Positions 34,492 to 43,947 of a DNA stretch of 64,000 nucleotides are shown one piece after another. The stretch lies in assembly GCA_937920515.1 (NCBI GenBank), contig CALEUG010000010.1:1-64000 (forward strand), written 5' to 3'. The DNA comes from an uncultured bacterium (GTDB taxonomy: Bacteria > Acidobacteriota > Aminicenantia > Aminicenantales > Saccharicenantaceae). The translations under genes were made by a program, and so were the position numbers. Position 1 is the first letter of the stretch. Every line of letters starts with the position of its first letter. The notes beneath the pieces are model-generated. The model had not been told where the DNA came from. It ran no database searches and saw nothing but the letters and a program-made list of their open reading frames with translations.

Positions 34492-36582
34492 TTATTTCTT
34501 TTCTTTTATGGCCTTGACCCGGTCTTTTATTTTGGCCTGGTTCGGTTCGATCTGCAGCGACCTTTCCCAGGCATAGAGGGCCTCGTCCATGTCTCCCAGT
34601 TGATAATAACATTCCCCTATGGCATTGAGCACATTAACATTGGTTCCAAAATGGGCCAGGTACTGCTTGTAATAATCTATGGCCTGTTGATACTGTTTAA
34701 GGGCCTGGAGGGACTCGCCGGCAATTTCCAGAAAATCCTTGTAGCCCCGGTTGAGGAAGGGCAGGGCAACGTTCAGAACTTCCTGGTACTGTTCCTCAAA
34801 ATAGAGCAGGCGACAGAAATCCAGGGCATAGGCTGGTTCGGCCGGGTCTTTTTTGTGGGCAGCTTCCAGATGTCTTCTGGCCCTGGACAGGTCTTTCCTG
34901 TTCCAGTACTGAAGGCCCAGGGCATGCTGCACTACCGCCGAATTATCTCCGTCAACCGGCTGGGTCATGACCCAGGACCGGGGCAGGACCGGCAGGTGGC
35001 TGATGAAGAAGTTCGCCTTTTCTCCGAGCAGAACATTGCCATTTCCATCCTGAAGGTTTACTTTCAGGGTGTAATTGGCCGGAGTCCAGCCTTCCAGAAC
35101 AAACTCCTCATAAAAAACATTTCCGTCATTATATTCGGTTAGCTTCCTGCTGTAGCTTTTAACGATTTCGCCGTTCTCTCGGGCCACTTCATAACTCAGG
35201 CTGCCCCCTGTTCTCAGGTCCTGATTCAAGCCCCAGACCTGGAAGAAGGCATACATCCTGTCGCCCAGGACAAAGTCATTCCGCGGGGTGGGTGAAAATT
35301 GCAGGTCATTAAGCAGGAAGGCCTTGTTCAGGCCGCGATACTGTGAGCTCCGGGCCAGGCGGGTGGACAGGAGAACCGGGCTCATCTGCAACTGGCGCTC
35401 GGGAATGTTGAGGGTGGTCTCAAGCGAGGTGAATTCCTTGGAAATAAAATTCTTGAGCAGGATGCTCAGGCGGTATTTCCCGGGGATCAGGGGAAAGACG
35501 TCCTGGAAACTCATCTGGCGGTCCCTGATGCTGGAGACCTGGTCGCCCCTTAGATTCAGGGGTATGCGCCGGTCAAACTGGTAGACCGGCCGGTTTTCCA
35601 TGTCGGTCACAATGCCGTTAATAACTATCGTCGTCTGATAATTGTTATCATTTCTTTCCAGGGATAGTTTTTTGGGTTCTATCAGATAGTGGACGTAATA
35701 AATTCCAGAGGGCGACTGATAGACACTGACCAGGGCGTCGCTGTCAATGTAGTTGGCCGTGTATTCGACCTCGATGATATCCTGGTAACGGAAAAGCTTT
35801 TCGGCGTAGGTGCTCCTGACCTTGTAGGTCGGGGCGGCCGGAATTTTCTGGTTGATCAGAATATCAGAAGAAATGGAAGGCACCAGGTCGGTCAGCGGCT
35901 CGCCTTCAATCAGACTCAGAGAGATCCTGGCCACGTTGGGTTCTATATCAGCCAGCTTCCTGAAGGCTTCTGCATAGCTGGTCATGTCCCCGCTGTAGTG
36001 AGGCATAAGTTTCATCGGACCGTCTTTAATTGGCGAATAAAGCCTGTATTCACCGGTACCATCTGGCTTGTAGAAAACTACCGAGAAGGCATTGGGCAGC
36101 CCGTATTCGGCCATTCCCTGGTAAAACCAGATAATGGTCGGGTAAAGATCATACAGGTTTTCATATTTTTCGGTGGACTGGGGTTCGCCCAGCATTATGT
36201 AAATTTTTCCCATGTCGGAACGCCAGCCGGGACCGGGGGACTCCTTGCCAAAATGCTTGTTGGCATACTCCAGGCGGCGGTAATGCTCTATCTTGAATTC
36301 GTTCTCGGGAGTGTTGGGGTTGGGGTCTCGCTGCTTCCAGAAGGCCTCAATAAAGATGTCCCGCTGACGGTCATTCTCCAGCCTCAAAAAGACCTCTCTT
36401 TCTTTCTGGGAAATTATGTAGACCACCTCCTCCTCCAGCCACTTCCGGTACTTATCCGGAAGGGCCCGGACGAGTTCCTTCTGGGATTTGGGTTTGGCCT
36501 GCCCGGAAGAGGCAGCCCGGATGGGCAACAGGCCGAGGCTGAATAAGAGCAGAATTATTATTACCGACCATCTTGCTTTCAT
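34492..36582 (-). CDS. GWxTD-domain protein with C-terminal TPRs (block B)
   Basis: This 696-residue protein has a signal peptide (about 1-24), a GWxTD domain with FWKQRDPNPNTPENEF (81-96) and GWRSD (119-123), a central beta-rich part (about 250-520) and TPRs (about 550-690). I use the ATG at 36582 because GGAG lies 6 bases upstream; the GTG just before it is less likely. It is co-linear over its whole length with the block A protein at 1612-3747 but keeps the Trp of the motif. It heads the three-gene minus-strand cluster. Function is unknown. Confidence 0.88.
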   Translation of the reverse strand: MKARWSVIIILLLFSLGLLPIRAASSGQAKPKSQKELVRALPDKYRKWLEEEVVYIISQKEREVFLRLENDRQRDIFIEAFWKQRDPNPNTPENEFKIEHYRRLEYANKHFGKESPGPGWRSDMGKIYIMLGEPQSTEKYENLYDLYPTIIWFYQGMAEYGLPNAFSVVFYKPDGTGEYRLYSPIKDGPMKLMPHYSGDMTSYAEAFRKLADIEPNVARISLSLIEGEPLTDLVPSISSDILINQKIPAAPTYKVRSTYAEKLFRYQDIIEVEYTANYIDSDALVSVYQSPSGIYYVHYLIEPKKLSLERNDNNYQTTIVINGIVTDMENRPVYQFDRRIPLNLRGDQVSSIRDRQMSFQDVFPLIPGKYRLSILLKNFISKEFTSLETTLNIPERQLQMSPVLLSTRLARSSQYRGLNKAFLLNDLQFSPTPRNDFVLGDRMYAFFQVWGLNQDLRTGGSLSYEVARENGEIVKSYSRKLTEYNDGNVFYEEFVLEGWTPANYTLKVNLQDGNGNVLLGEKANFFISHLPVLPRSWVMTQPVDGDNSAVVQHALGLQYWNRKDLSRARRHLEAAHKKDPAEPAYALDFCRLLYFEEQYQEVLNVALPFLNRGYKDFLEIAGESLQALKQYQQAIDYYKQYLAHFGTNVNVLNAIGECYYQLGDMDEALYAWERSLQIEPNQAKIKDRVKAIKEKK

Positions 36583-36661
36583 CACGACTCCGCTTTACTA
36601 ATCAGATAGTTATTCTATAATATATAACCCTGTCATTCAAGGACGGATGCGTTTAAATTGC

Positions 36662-36690
36662 TTGACAAAGGAAGCGCGGCGGCTTATTTA
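36662..36690 (+). promoter_or_regulatory. Candidate sigma-70 promoter of rpoD
   Basis: TTGACA (36662-36667), a 17-base spacer and TATTTA (36685-36690) lie upstream of rpoD. A second TATAAT-like stretch overlaps the -10 box but at a 21-base spacing. Confidence 0.65.
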
Positions 36691-36764
36691 TAATAAGGAA
36701 TTAAAGATAGAAACATCTTCTCTCCCTCAGTCGCAGGCTAAGGGGCGAGAATCTCAGGGGTCTC

Positions 36765-38447
36765 ATGGTTAAAAAGCCTAAAAAAGATAAGACTATTCCT
36801 AAGAAGCAAAAGACCAGAAAGCCACAGGAAAAATCTGAATTCGTTACTCCGGAGCAGACTTTATCTCCCGAGATTTTTAGCCCGGACCTGGACCCTCTTT
36901 TTCTCAACAAGGCCCTGGAACCTGAACTACAGCAGGCTAACAAATTGAAAAGTATTTCCGATGATTTTGATGAGTTTGAACTGAGAGATATATTACCCAA
37001 GACCGCTAAGGTCGAGGCCAGCAAGGCTGCCGAGCAGATCGAATCCGACCATGACCCCATAAAAATATACTTCCGGGAGATGGGCAAGATTTCCCTGCTT
37101 TCCCACCAGGACGAGATCGACCTGGCCCGCCAGATGGAAAGGGGAAAAAAGATCCAGCTCCGGGCCCTGCTCAAGACCAGACTGGCCGTCGTGGACATTC
37201 TTTCCCTGCGCGACCTGGCCGAGACCGAGCCGGAGCGCTTCCTTAGGTTTTTTGACGAAATCGAGGATTTTGAGGATGATGCCGCCTGGAAGAAGGTCAA
37301 GAGCCTGCGCCAGACACTTGATAAATTTTATCGGCTGTCAGAAAAGTTTTCCGGACTGAAGCCCACTCCCGGAAAAGCCTTCGCCCGCGGCCGGTTGATA
37401 ATAAGAATGTACCAGATCCTGGAAGAGCTCCATCTCTCGCCGGAAAAAATGGCCGCCACCATCAGCCGCCTGCGCGACATACTGCAGGTCATGAACGAGC
37501 TGGAAGAGAAAAAGGAAGAACTCCAGCTGGCCCTGCAGAAAACCAGACTGAAAACCGCGGCCGAAGCCCTGAAGCAAAAGTTGAACCTGTGCCTGAGCGA
37601 AGAGAAAGTCTACCGCCAGGAATCGGGGCTGGAGGCCAGCGAGCTGCGCCGCGTGCTGCGCGACGTCAGCCGCGGCGAGAAAATACAGAAACATGCCGAA
37701 AACAAACTGATTGAGGCCAACCTCAGGTTAGTGGTGTCAATTGCCAAGAACTACGTCAACCGCGGGCTGAGCCTGTCCGACCTGATCCAGGAAGGCAACC
37801 TTGGCCTGATGAGGGCGGTGCAGAAATTCGATTACCATCGCGGGTTCAAGTTTTCCACCTATGCCACCTGGTGGATCAAGCAGTCCATCACCCGGGCCAT
37901 CGCTGACCAGGCCCGGACCATCAGAATCCCGGTGCACATGGTGGAAACCATCAACCGCCTCAAGAAAATCCACCAGGAGCTGGTACAGAAGAGCGGCCGG
38001 GAACCGACCGTCCAGGAAATCGCCGAGGCCGTCCGCATGCCGGTGCAGAAAGTAAGCAAAATTCTTCAGGACAGCCAGGAACTGCTATCGCTGGACTCTC
38101 CCATCGGTGATGACGAAGAGAGCTTCCTCAAGGATTTCGTCAGGGACGTTTACAACCCATCCCCGGCCGACATCGTCATCCGGGCCAACCTGAAGGAACA
38201 GATAACCAGGGCCTTGAATTCTCTGACCGAGAGAGAAGCCACGGTCATCAAAATGCGGTTCGGCATCGGCGACGGGCAGGAACACACCCTGGAAGAGATC
38301 GGCCAGAAACTCAAGGTCACCAGGGAAAGAGTCCGGCAGATCGAAACCAAGGCTCTGCGCAAGCTGGCCGAATCCACCCTGCGCGACAAGCTTAAATCTT
38401 TTTCCGAGAGTGGCTCCGACCAGCCACCAGGCCCACCGCGTTCCTGA
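36765..38447 (+). CDS. rpoD: Primary RNA polymerase sigma factor RpoD (sigma-70)
   Basis: This 560-residue sigma factor has region 1.2 (about 97-130, [16 protein letters not shown]), a non-conserved insert (about 140-310), region 2 (about 312-385, with the [17 protein letters not shown] core), region 3 (about 388-470) and region 4 (about 478-540, with [18 protein letters not shown]). The first 30 residues are Lys-rich, with no typical acidic region 1.1 ahead of them. It directs most transcription and matches the consensus promoters seen in this window. The ATG at 36765 has a modest ribosome site (AGGGG). It converges on the next gene with only 6 bases between stops. Confidence 0.97.
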   Translation: MVKKPKKDKTIPKKQKTRKPQEKSEFVTPEQTLSPEIFSPDLDPLFLNKALEPELQQANKLKSISDDFDEFELRDILPKTAKVEASKAAEQIESDHDPIKIYFREMGKISLLSHQDEIDLARQMERGKKIQLRALLKTRLAVVDILSLRDLAETEPERFLRFFDEIEDFEDDAAWKKVKSLRQTLDKFYRLSEKFSGLKPTPGKAFARGRLIIRMYQILEELHLSPEKMAATISRLRDILQVMNELEEKKEELQLALQKTRLKTAAEALKQKLNLCLSEEKVYRQESGLEASELRRVLRDVSRGEKIQKHAENKLIEANLRLVVSIAKNYVNRGLSLSDLIQEGNLGLMRAVQKFDYHRGFKFSTYATWWIKQSITRAIADQARTIRIPVHMVETINRLKKIHQELVQKSGREPTVQEIAEAVRMPVQKVSKILQDSQELLSLDSPIGDDEESFLKDFVRDVYNPSPADIVIRANLKEQITRALNSLTEREATVIKMRFGIGDGQEHTLEEIGQKLKVTRERVRQIETKALRKLAESTLRDKLKSFSESGSDQPPGPPRS

Positions 38448-38453
38448 CCGGGC

Positions 38454-38780
38454 TCAGGCCCTGCCACTTTTCTCCGCCAGGGACAACCCCATCTTTTTAA
38501 GAGCCTCATCTCCCCGGGACTGGGAGGGCGCCTCTCCTGGAAGATAGAGCAGCACTCCGCCCTTTATCGGCCTGATTTCAATCTTTTTTTCCTCGGCCAG
38601 GCGGTTGGTGGCCTGCACCGGGTCCTGCCCGAAGTATTTCTTGAAGGCCTCGTTAAACCCGCTGTAAACCGAGTGGATGCCCTTGAAATCGCCCATCCTC
38701 AAAGATTTGATGGCCAGCTGGACGAATTCTTCCACAGTCAGCCTATCTTTTTTGTCAGGGCTGATATTCCTCTCTGCCAT
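38454..38780 (-). CDS. Conserved hypothetical protein, 108 residues
   Basis: This protein is of unknown function. It is hydrophilic, with a helical core (VEEFVQLAIKSLRMGDFKGIHSVYSGFNEAFKKYFG, about 17-52 in shortened form) and a Gly-containing beta segment (about 70-82). No signal peptide or membrane segment is seen. I use the ATG at 38780, with AGGAGG 6 bases upstream; a longer frame to 38840 lacks a ribosome site. A small nucleic-acid or ribosome-associated role is possible, but nothing in the sequence proves one. Confidence 0.75.
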   Translation of the reverse strand: MAERNISPDKKDRLTVEEFVQLAIKSLRMGDFKGIHSVYSGFNEAFKKYFGQDPVQATNRLAEEKKIEIRPIKGGVLLYLPGEAPSQSRGDEALKKMGLSLAEKSGRA

Positions 38781-38896
38781 GATTTCCTCCTCTCTGCAAT
38801 TACAGACGGAACCCCTCTGGATTTTTCTCAGCTTTCTCACCGCCGGCCTTTCCTGTATAATTCATTTTAACTCTTTTCAATCTGGAGCCTTTTGCC

Positions 38897-39157
38897 ATGA
38901 GCCAAACATTCCTGATAAACCTGGCCGGCTGGCTGGGCGCCCTGATGTTGCTGCTGGCCTACTCTCTGGTCTCCAACCGGAAGCTGGCTGGAGATTCCCT
39001 GCCCTACCAGCTCCTTAACCTGGTCGGCAGCGCCTGCCTGCTGCTGAACGCTTTCCATTTCGGCGCTTACCCCTCAGTTGGCGTTAACTCGGTCTGGGTG
39101 GTCATAGCCCTGGCAACCATAATAAAGAGCCGGTCTGCCAGCAAAAAGGAGGGATAA
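38897..39157 (+). CDS. Small CBU_0592-like membrane protein
   Basis: This 86-residue protein has three predicted membrane helices (about 4-24, 36-54 and 58-77) and the pattern of the CBU_0592 family, including GWLGALMLLLAYSLVS and LNLVGSACLLLNAF. The function of the family is unknown. The stop codon is one base before the next gene's ATG, so the two genes are probably translated together. Confidence 0.85.
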   Translation: MSQTFLINLAGWLGALMLLLAYSLVSNRKLAGDSLPYQLLNLVGSACLLLNAFHFGAYPSVGVNSVWVVIALATIIKSRSASKKEG

Positions 39158-39158
39158 A

Positions 39159-39722
39159 ATGAAAACTGAACTCCTGGTTTTTACAGGCAGCCCGCGAAAA
39201 GACGGCAACAGCACCACACTGGCCCTGGAGGCGGCCCGGGCCGCCCGGGAAGCCGGCGCCTCTGTTGAAGTTATCAACCTTACCAGGCTGCGGATTAACC
39301 CCTGTCGGGCTTGCGACCGTTGCCGGGATAAGGGGCCAGGTGAATGCGTTCAGAAAGACGACATGAAAAAACTCTATCCCAAACTTAAAGAGGCGGGGGC
39401 CATAATACTGGCCCACCCCGTCTACTGGTTCACCATCAACGCCCAGACCAAGCTGTTAATAGACCGCTGGTATGCCTTCGGCGGCGATGATTACGCCTGC
39501 TTCAAAAATAAAAAGGTTGGCCTGATTCTGACCTACGCCGACCGGGATGTCTTTTCTTCAGGGGGAGTCAATGCCCTCAGGTCCTACCAGGACATCTTCG
39601 GTTACCTGGGAGCGGAAATTAAGGCCATGGTCTATGCCTCGGCCGCCAGGCCGGGCCAGGTCAGAAAACAATCAGGCCTGCTGAAGGAAGCCTACAACCT
39701 GGGGAAGAAACTGGTTTCCTGA
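39159..39722 (+). CDS. Flavodoxin-family NAD(P)H-dependent FMN reductase
   Basis: This 187-residue protein has the FMN phosphate-binding loop GSPRKDGNS (10-18) and a CxxCxxC-type cluster (CRACDRCRD, about 49-57, with C67 nearby) typical of iron-sulfur flavoprotein-like or NADPH-dependent reductases. HPVYWFTIN near 87 is also typical. It probably reduces quinones or other small acceptors in the cytoplasm. AAGGAGGG lies 7 bases upstream of the start. Confidence 0.88.
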   Translation: MKTELLVFTGSPRKDGNSTTLALEAARAAREAGASVEVINLTRLRINPCRACDRCRDKGPGECVQKDDMKKLYPKLKEAGAIILAHPVYWFTINAQTKLLIDRWYAFGGDDYACFKNKKVGLILTYADRDVFSSGGVNALRSYQDIFGYLGAEIKAMVYASAARPGQVRKQSGLLKEAYNLGKKLVS

Positions 39723-39910
39723 CATAAACAAAGACCGGGGGCCGGCCGGCTGACGGCGTTAACTCTATTCCTCGCCGCCGGTGGAGCGGGAGGCCAGGAG
39801 GCGAAATTCTGGCTGGCAAAAAAATATTGTTCCTCAAAGATTTTTTCAAACATCCGGGTTTAATTACGACTCAAAAATTGAAGGGAGGATTTTATAGGGA
39901 GGAACCTTTC

Positions 39911-42628
39911 ATGCTTCAGCTCAGACCTGGCCTTGTCTTAGTTTTTTCCTTTTTGCTTTCAATTCTGCTTCTGACCATACACCCCCGACCCGGCCTCGGC
40001 GGGCAGTCTCTCCAGGGTGCCATTGACAAGGAAGACCTGAAAAAAGCCCAGGAGAACAAGGTGGTCCTGGCCTTTCGCCTGCCTGGAGACTTTGAACTGG
40101 ACGGTTTCCTGAACGAAAGCATCTACGGGAGGCCGGCCAGCGAGGACTTTATCCAGACTGACCCGGTGGACGGAGCTCCGGCCAGTGAAAAAACCCGGGT
40201 CTGGGTCTTTTATGACAGCACCAATCTCTATGTGGCCGCCTTCTGCCACGATTCAGACCCGAAGGGGATAATCGGTCAGCTTGGCCGCCGCGATTATTCG
40301 GTAGATTCCGACTGGTTTATCTTTAGCGTCGACCCTTATTTTGACCGGCGCAGCGGCTATGCCTTCTGGGTAAATCCTGCCGGCTCCATCATCGACAAGG
40401 CCCTCTATAACGATATAAGTGAAGACAAGAGCTGGGATGGAGTCTGGGAAGCCAGGGCCCGGGTGACGGCAGAAGGCTGGTCAGTGGAAATGAGAATCCC
40501 CTTCAACCAGCTGCGGTTCCCCCGCCAGGAAAAGCAGCTCTGGGGGGTAAATTTCCAGAGGATAATCAAGCGCAAGAATGAAAAGGTCTCTTTTGCCTGG
40601 GTTCCCAAGGAAGACAACGCCTTTGTCTCTCGCTTTGCCCGCCTGGAAGGCATAGAAAACATCAAGCCCGGACGCCGGGTGGAAGCTTTCCCCTACTCGG
40701 TTGGACAGGCCAGGTTCCGGCCAGCCGAACCTGGAAACCCCTTTGAAACCGGACATCAATACCAGGGCAATATCGGGCTGGACCTGAAGGCCGGCTTAAA
40801 AAGCAACCTGAACCTGGACCTGACCATCAACCCCGATTTCGGGCAGGTGGAAGTGGACCCGGCAGTTATCAACCTGACCGCCTACGAAACTTACTATGAA
40901 GAGAAACGGCCTTTTTTTATCGAAGGTTCATCCATTTTCAGCAATTTCGGACGGGGCGGGATATACATAAATGTTGACCTGAGCTGGCCGAATCCCAGGC
41001 TGTTTTACAGCCGCCGCATCGGCCGCGAACCGCAGGGCTATGCCCGGCATGACGGGTTCGTCAGCTTCCCGGACCGCTCGACCATCATCGGGGCTTTCAA
41101 GCTGACCGGAAAGCTGAGCGGCGGCTGGAACCTCGGAGTGATCAACGCCGTAACCTCCAGGGAATACGCCACGGTTGACGACCTGTCCAACCGCTACCGG
41201 GATGAAGTGGCACCCTTCACCTATTACGGAATCTTCCGCGGCCAGAAGGAATTCAACCGGGGTCAGCAGGGCTTTGGTTTCCTCCTGACTTCGGTCATCA
41301 GGGACCTGAGGGAAGACAGCCTGAAGTCCCTGCTGGCCGGGGAATCCTTTAGCCTGGCCTTTGACGGCTGGGCCTTCCTTGATAAAAAGAGAAACTGGGT
41401 CCTGGGCGGCTGGGTGGGAGGAACCTTCCTTCACGGCAGCGCAACCGCTCTCTACCGGATCCAGCGCTCTTCCATTCATTATTTCCAGCGACCGGATGCT
41501 GACCACGTCAGCCTGGACCCGGAAGCTACCAGCCTGGCCGGGCTCGGGGGCAAGGTAAGCCTGGCCAAGCAGCAGGGCCATTCCATCGTTTACCTGTCCG
41601 GCGGCCTGCTGACGCCGGGGTTTGACCCCAACGAGGCCGGCTACCAGAGAAACCTTTCCGACCGGATAAATTTTCAGGCTTTTTATGGCTACATGTGGAC
41701 CAGGCCCGGAAAGGTTTTCAGGCAGGCTATCCTGATCGGCGGTCTGGAACAAAACCACGACTTCGGCTGGAACAAAACCTTTGAAGCCTGGCTGCTCAAC
41801 CTGCAGGGAGTTTTCCGCAACTGGTGGAAAGTGAACGGAACTTTCATCTATTATCCCGAAGTCTACAGCAACACCCTGACCAGGGGTGGCCCCCTGGCCC
41901 TGATTCCGCCCGGTTACCTGGCTCAGTTAGACCTGGAAACTGATTCGCGTCAGCGCTTCGTCTTTTATGGAACGGGGTATTATGGAAAGACCAGGGACAA
42001 GCGGGAACACTGGAACCTGAGCCTGGGCCTGCGCTGGAAACCCGCGCCCAATTTCAACCTGTCTTTTGGCCCTTCCGCAGGCAAAGATATAAACGAAACC
42101 CAGTGGCTGACCTCCGTGGCCGACCCCTTAATGACTGCGACTTACGGGAGGCGATATGTATTTGGACGGATTGACCAGACCCTGGTGGCAGCTGAACTCC
42201 GGCTCAACTGGATCTTTACACCCAGGTTAAGTCTGCAGGTTTACCTCCAGCCCTATATCGCTGTTGGCCGGTATGACCGGTTCAAGCAACTGAACCTGCC
42301 ACGAAGTTACGACTACCTGGTGTTCGGTGAAGGCTCCTCGACCATAAACTACCAGGACGGTTACTACCTGCTCGACCCCGACGGCAGCGGACCGGCTGCC
42401 ACTTTTTCCGTCTATAACCCCGATTTCAACTATAAATCGCTGCGGGGAACGGTGGTTCTGCGCTGGGAATACCGGCTGGGTTCCCTGCTCTACCTGGTCT
42501 GGACCCAGAACCGGGCCGACTATGCCAACCCCGGAGATTTTTCTCTGGGCCGGGACCTGGGCGACCTGTTAACCGCCCCCGGGGATAATGTCTTCCTGGT
42601 CAAGGTCACCTACCGCTTCAACCTGTAA
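39911..42628 (+). CDS. DUF5916 outer-membrane protein with N-terminal CBM9-like domain
   Basis: This 905-residue protein has a signal peptide (about 1-30), a CBM9-like beta-sandwich (about 55-240, with FELDGFLNESIY and DSTNLYVAAF) and a DUF5916 beta-barrel-like C-terminal part that carries the hallmark YYEEKRPFFIEGSSIF. The chain ends in a short strand with NL. I use the ATG at 39911, where AGGGAGG lies 8 bases upstream; the longer frame from 39827 has no such site. Homologues are abundant in Bacteroidota and Acidobacteriota and are thought to be outer-membrane, possibly carbohydrate-linked; function is unproven. Confidence 0.88.
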   Translation: MLQLRPGLVLVFSFLLSILLLTIHPRPGLGGQSLQGAIDKEDLKKAQENKVVLAFRLPGDFELDGFLNESIYGRPASEDFIQTDPVDGAPASEKTRVWVFYDSTNLYVAAFCHDSDPKGIIGQLGRRDYSVDSDWFIFSVDPYFDRRSGYAFWVNPAGSIIDKALYNDISEDKSWDGVWEARARVTAEGWSVEMRIPFNQLRFPRQEKQLWGVNFQRIIKRKNEKVSFAWVPKEDNAFVSRFARLEGIENIKPGRRVEAFPYSVGQARFRPAEPGNPFETGHQYQGNIGLDLKAGLKSNLNLDLTINPDFGQVEVDPAVINLTAYETYYEEKRPFFIEGSSIFSNFGRGGIYINVDLSWPNPRLFYSRRIGREPQGYARHDGFVSFPDRSTIIGAFKLTGKLSGGWNLGVINAVTSREYATVDDLSNRYRDEVAPFTYYGIFRGQKEFNRGQQGFGFLLTSVIRDLREDSLKSLLAGESFSLAFDGWAFLDKKRNWVLGGWVGGTFLHGSATALYRIQRSSIHYFQRPDADHVSLDPEATSLAGLGGKVSLAKQQGHSIVYLSGGLLTPGFDPNEAGYQRNLSDRINFQAFYGYMWTRPGKVFRQAILIGGLEQNHDFGWNKTFEAWLLNLQGVFRNWWKVNGTFIYYPEVYSNTLTRGGPLALIPPGYLAQLDLETDSRQRFVFYGTGYYGKTRDKREHWNLSLGLRWKPAPNFNLSFGPSAGKDINETQWLTSVADPLMTATYGRRYVFGRIDQTLVAAELRLNWIFTPRLSLQVYLQPYIAVGRYDRFKQLNLPRSYDYLVFGEGSSTINYQDGYYLLDPDGSGPAATFSVYNPDFNYKSLRGTVVLRWEYRLGSLLYLVWTQNRADYANPGDFSLGRDLGDLLTAPGDNVFLVKVTYRFNL

Positions 42629-42814
42629 GTGTCAAGAGCCAGGGACGGGAAGAGTTGTTTCTGATCTTAATATTCCTTTAAAAAACCGCTCACAGGCCGG
42701 GTTATTTTATACCTGCCTGCCGCCTTTTGCGACTTCCCCGGTCTTCAGACACCCTGCAGACAGACCCGTCCCTCTACAGGACCCGATCCCGGGTCCTTTC
42801 TGGCCTGACCGCTA

Positions 42815-42842
42815 TTGACAACAGAAAAAAGGGGGCTATCAT
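42815..42842 (+). promoter_or_regulatory. Sigma-70 promoter of the DUF486 gene
   Basis: TTGACA (42815-42820), a 16-base spacer and TATCAT (42837-42842) lie 32 bases before the start codon. Confidence 0.7.
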
Positions 42843-42874
42843 TATTGACTAATTTTGCCTGCTGAGGACCGAAA

Positions 42875-43207
42875 ATGCCCTGGATAACAGTCGGCCTGTT
42901 GCTGGTATCAAACGTCTTTATGACCTTTGCCTGGTACGGTCATCTCAAGTTCAAGAGCCTGCCTCTCTGGAAAGCCATTGTCCTGAGCTGGTTGATCGCC
43001 TTCCTGGAGTACTGCTTTCAGGTTCCGGCCAACCGCCTGAGCTACGGAAGGCTTAACGCCGCCCAGCTCAAAACCATCCAGGAAGTGGTCACCCTCACCG
43101 TCTTTTCCTTCTTCTCCGTGCTTTACCTGAAGGAAGATTTCCGCTGGAATTACCTGGTGGGTTTTTCTCTGATGGTCCTGGCGGCCTACTTCATCTTCAA
43201 GCCGTAA
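42875..43207 (+). CDS. DUF486 (DMT-like) membrane protein
   Basis: This 110-residue protein has four predicted membrane helices and the DUF486 signatures FMTFAWYGHLKF and the central EYCFQVPANRLSYGRLNAAQLK. The family is small-transporter-like (DMT superfamily) with no proven substrate. It has its own promoter and converges on the GntR gene with a 31-base gap. Confidence 0.93.
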   Translation: MPWITVGLLLVSNVFMTFAWYGHLKFKSLPLWKAIVLSWLIAFLEYCFQVPANRLSYGRLNAAQLKTIQEVVTLTVFSFFSVLYLKEDFRWNYLVGFSLMVLAAYFIFKP

Positions 43208-43238
43208 ATCCAGCCGGGAAGCCTGAGCCCTTTCCCCC

Positions 43239-43922
43239 TCAAGGATTGGAGATATGCCGGTAATACTGGACTATGAATTTTTCCTGGACTTCATATGACC
43301 AGTGAACGTCGCGGATGTACCTGGCCGCTTCTTCCTTCTGGCCGCGGCCCAGGTATTCAATCAATCGGGCGTGCTCCCCGGTGGAAGACTGTTCCCACTC
43401 CTTGACGAAACCGCTCGGCCGGGGAAAATCATAGAGCCTTTTTTTCAGGCTGTTAACAATTCTCATCAGCTTCTCGTTGCCGCAGGCTTCCAGATAGACA
43501 TTATGAAAAGCCAGGTTCTTTTCGTAGTAGAGGTCGAAGTTGTCGGCCTCGATGGCCTGTTTCATCTCCCGGTTTAACTGTTCCATGTACTCCAGGTCCC
43601 GCGGCTGCAGCCGGTCGGCAGCCCTGAGGATGGCTATGCTTTCCAGGGCCCCGATTATTTCGTAATAGTTCTTTATGTCCCTGGCCGTCAGGACATTGAC
43701 CACCACCTTGCGGCGGGGCAGGATGGTGACAAAATCTTCCGTTTCCAGCTGCAGCAGGGCATCCCGGAGCGGGGTGCGGCTGACTCCCAGTTTGCGGGAA
43801 GTCTCTTCCAGGTCTATGACTGAACCGGGCAGGATTTCACCCCGGCGCATCTGCTCCCTTAAAAAATCATAGACCTGCTCTTTAAGCGATTTGACGTTCA
43901 GTACCGGCTTTTCCCTGTCCAT
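43239..43922 (-). CDS. GntR-family (FadR/FCD) transcriptional regulator
   Basis: This 227-residue regulator has an N-terminal winged helix (about 8-72; the recognition part is SRKLGVSRTPLRDALLQLE) and a C-terminal all-helical FCD ligand domain with candidate metal ligands in LAFHNVYLEACGN and a later His in STGEHARL. FCD regulators often bind sugar acids or other carboxylates. GGAGGAG lies 8 bases before the ATG. It follows the LacI gene by 25 bases, so the two regulators are probably in one transcript. Confidence 0.93.
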   Translation of the reverse strand: MDREKPVLNVKSLKEQVYDFLREQMRRGEILPGSVIDLEETSRKLGVSRTPLRDALLQLETEDFVTILPRRKVVVNVLTARDIKNYYEIIGALESIAILRAADRLQPRDLEYMEQLNREMKQAIEADNFDLYYEKNLAFHNVYLEACGNEKLMRIVNSLKKRLYDFPRPSGFVKEWEQSSTGEHARLIEYLGRGQKEEAARYIRDVHWSYEVQEKFIVQYYRHISNP

Positions 43923-43947
43923 CCTGTTTTCTCCTCCCCACCTTCAA

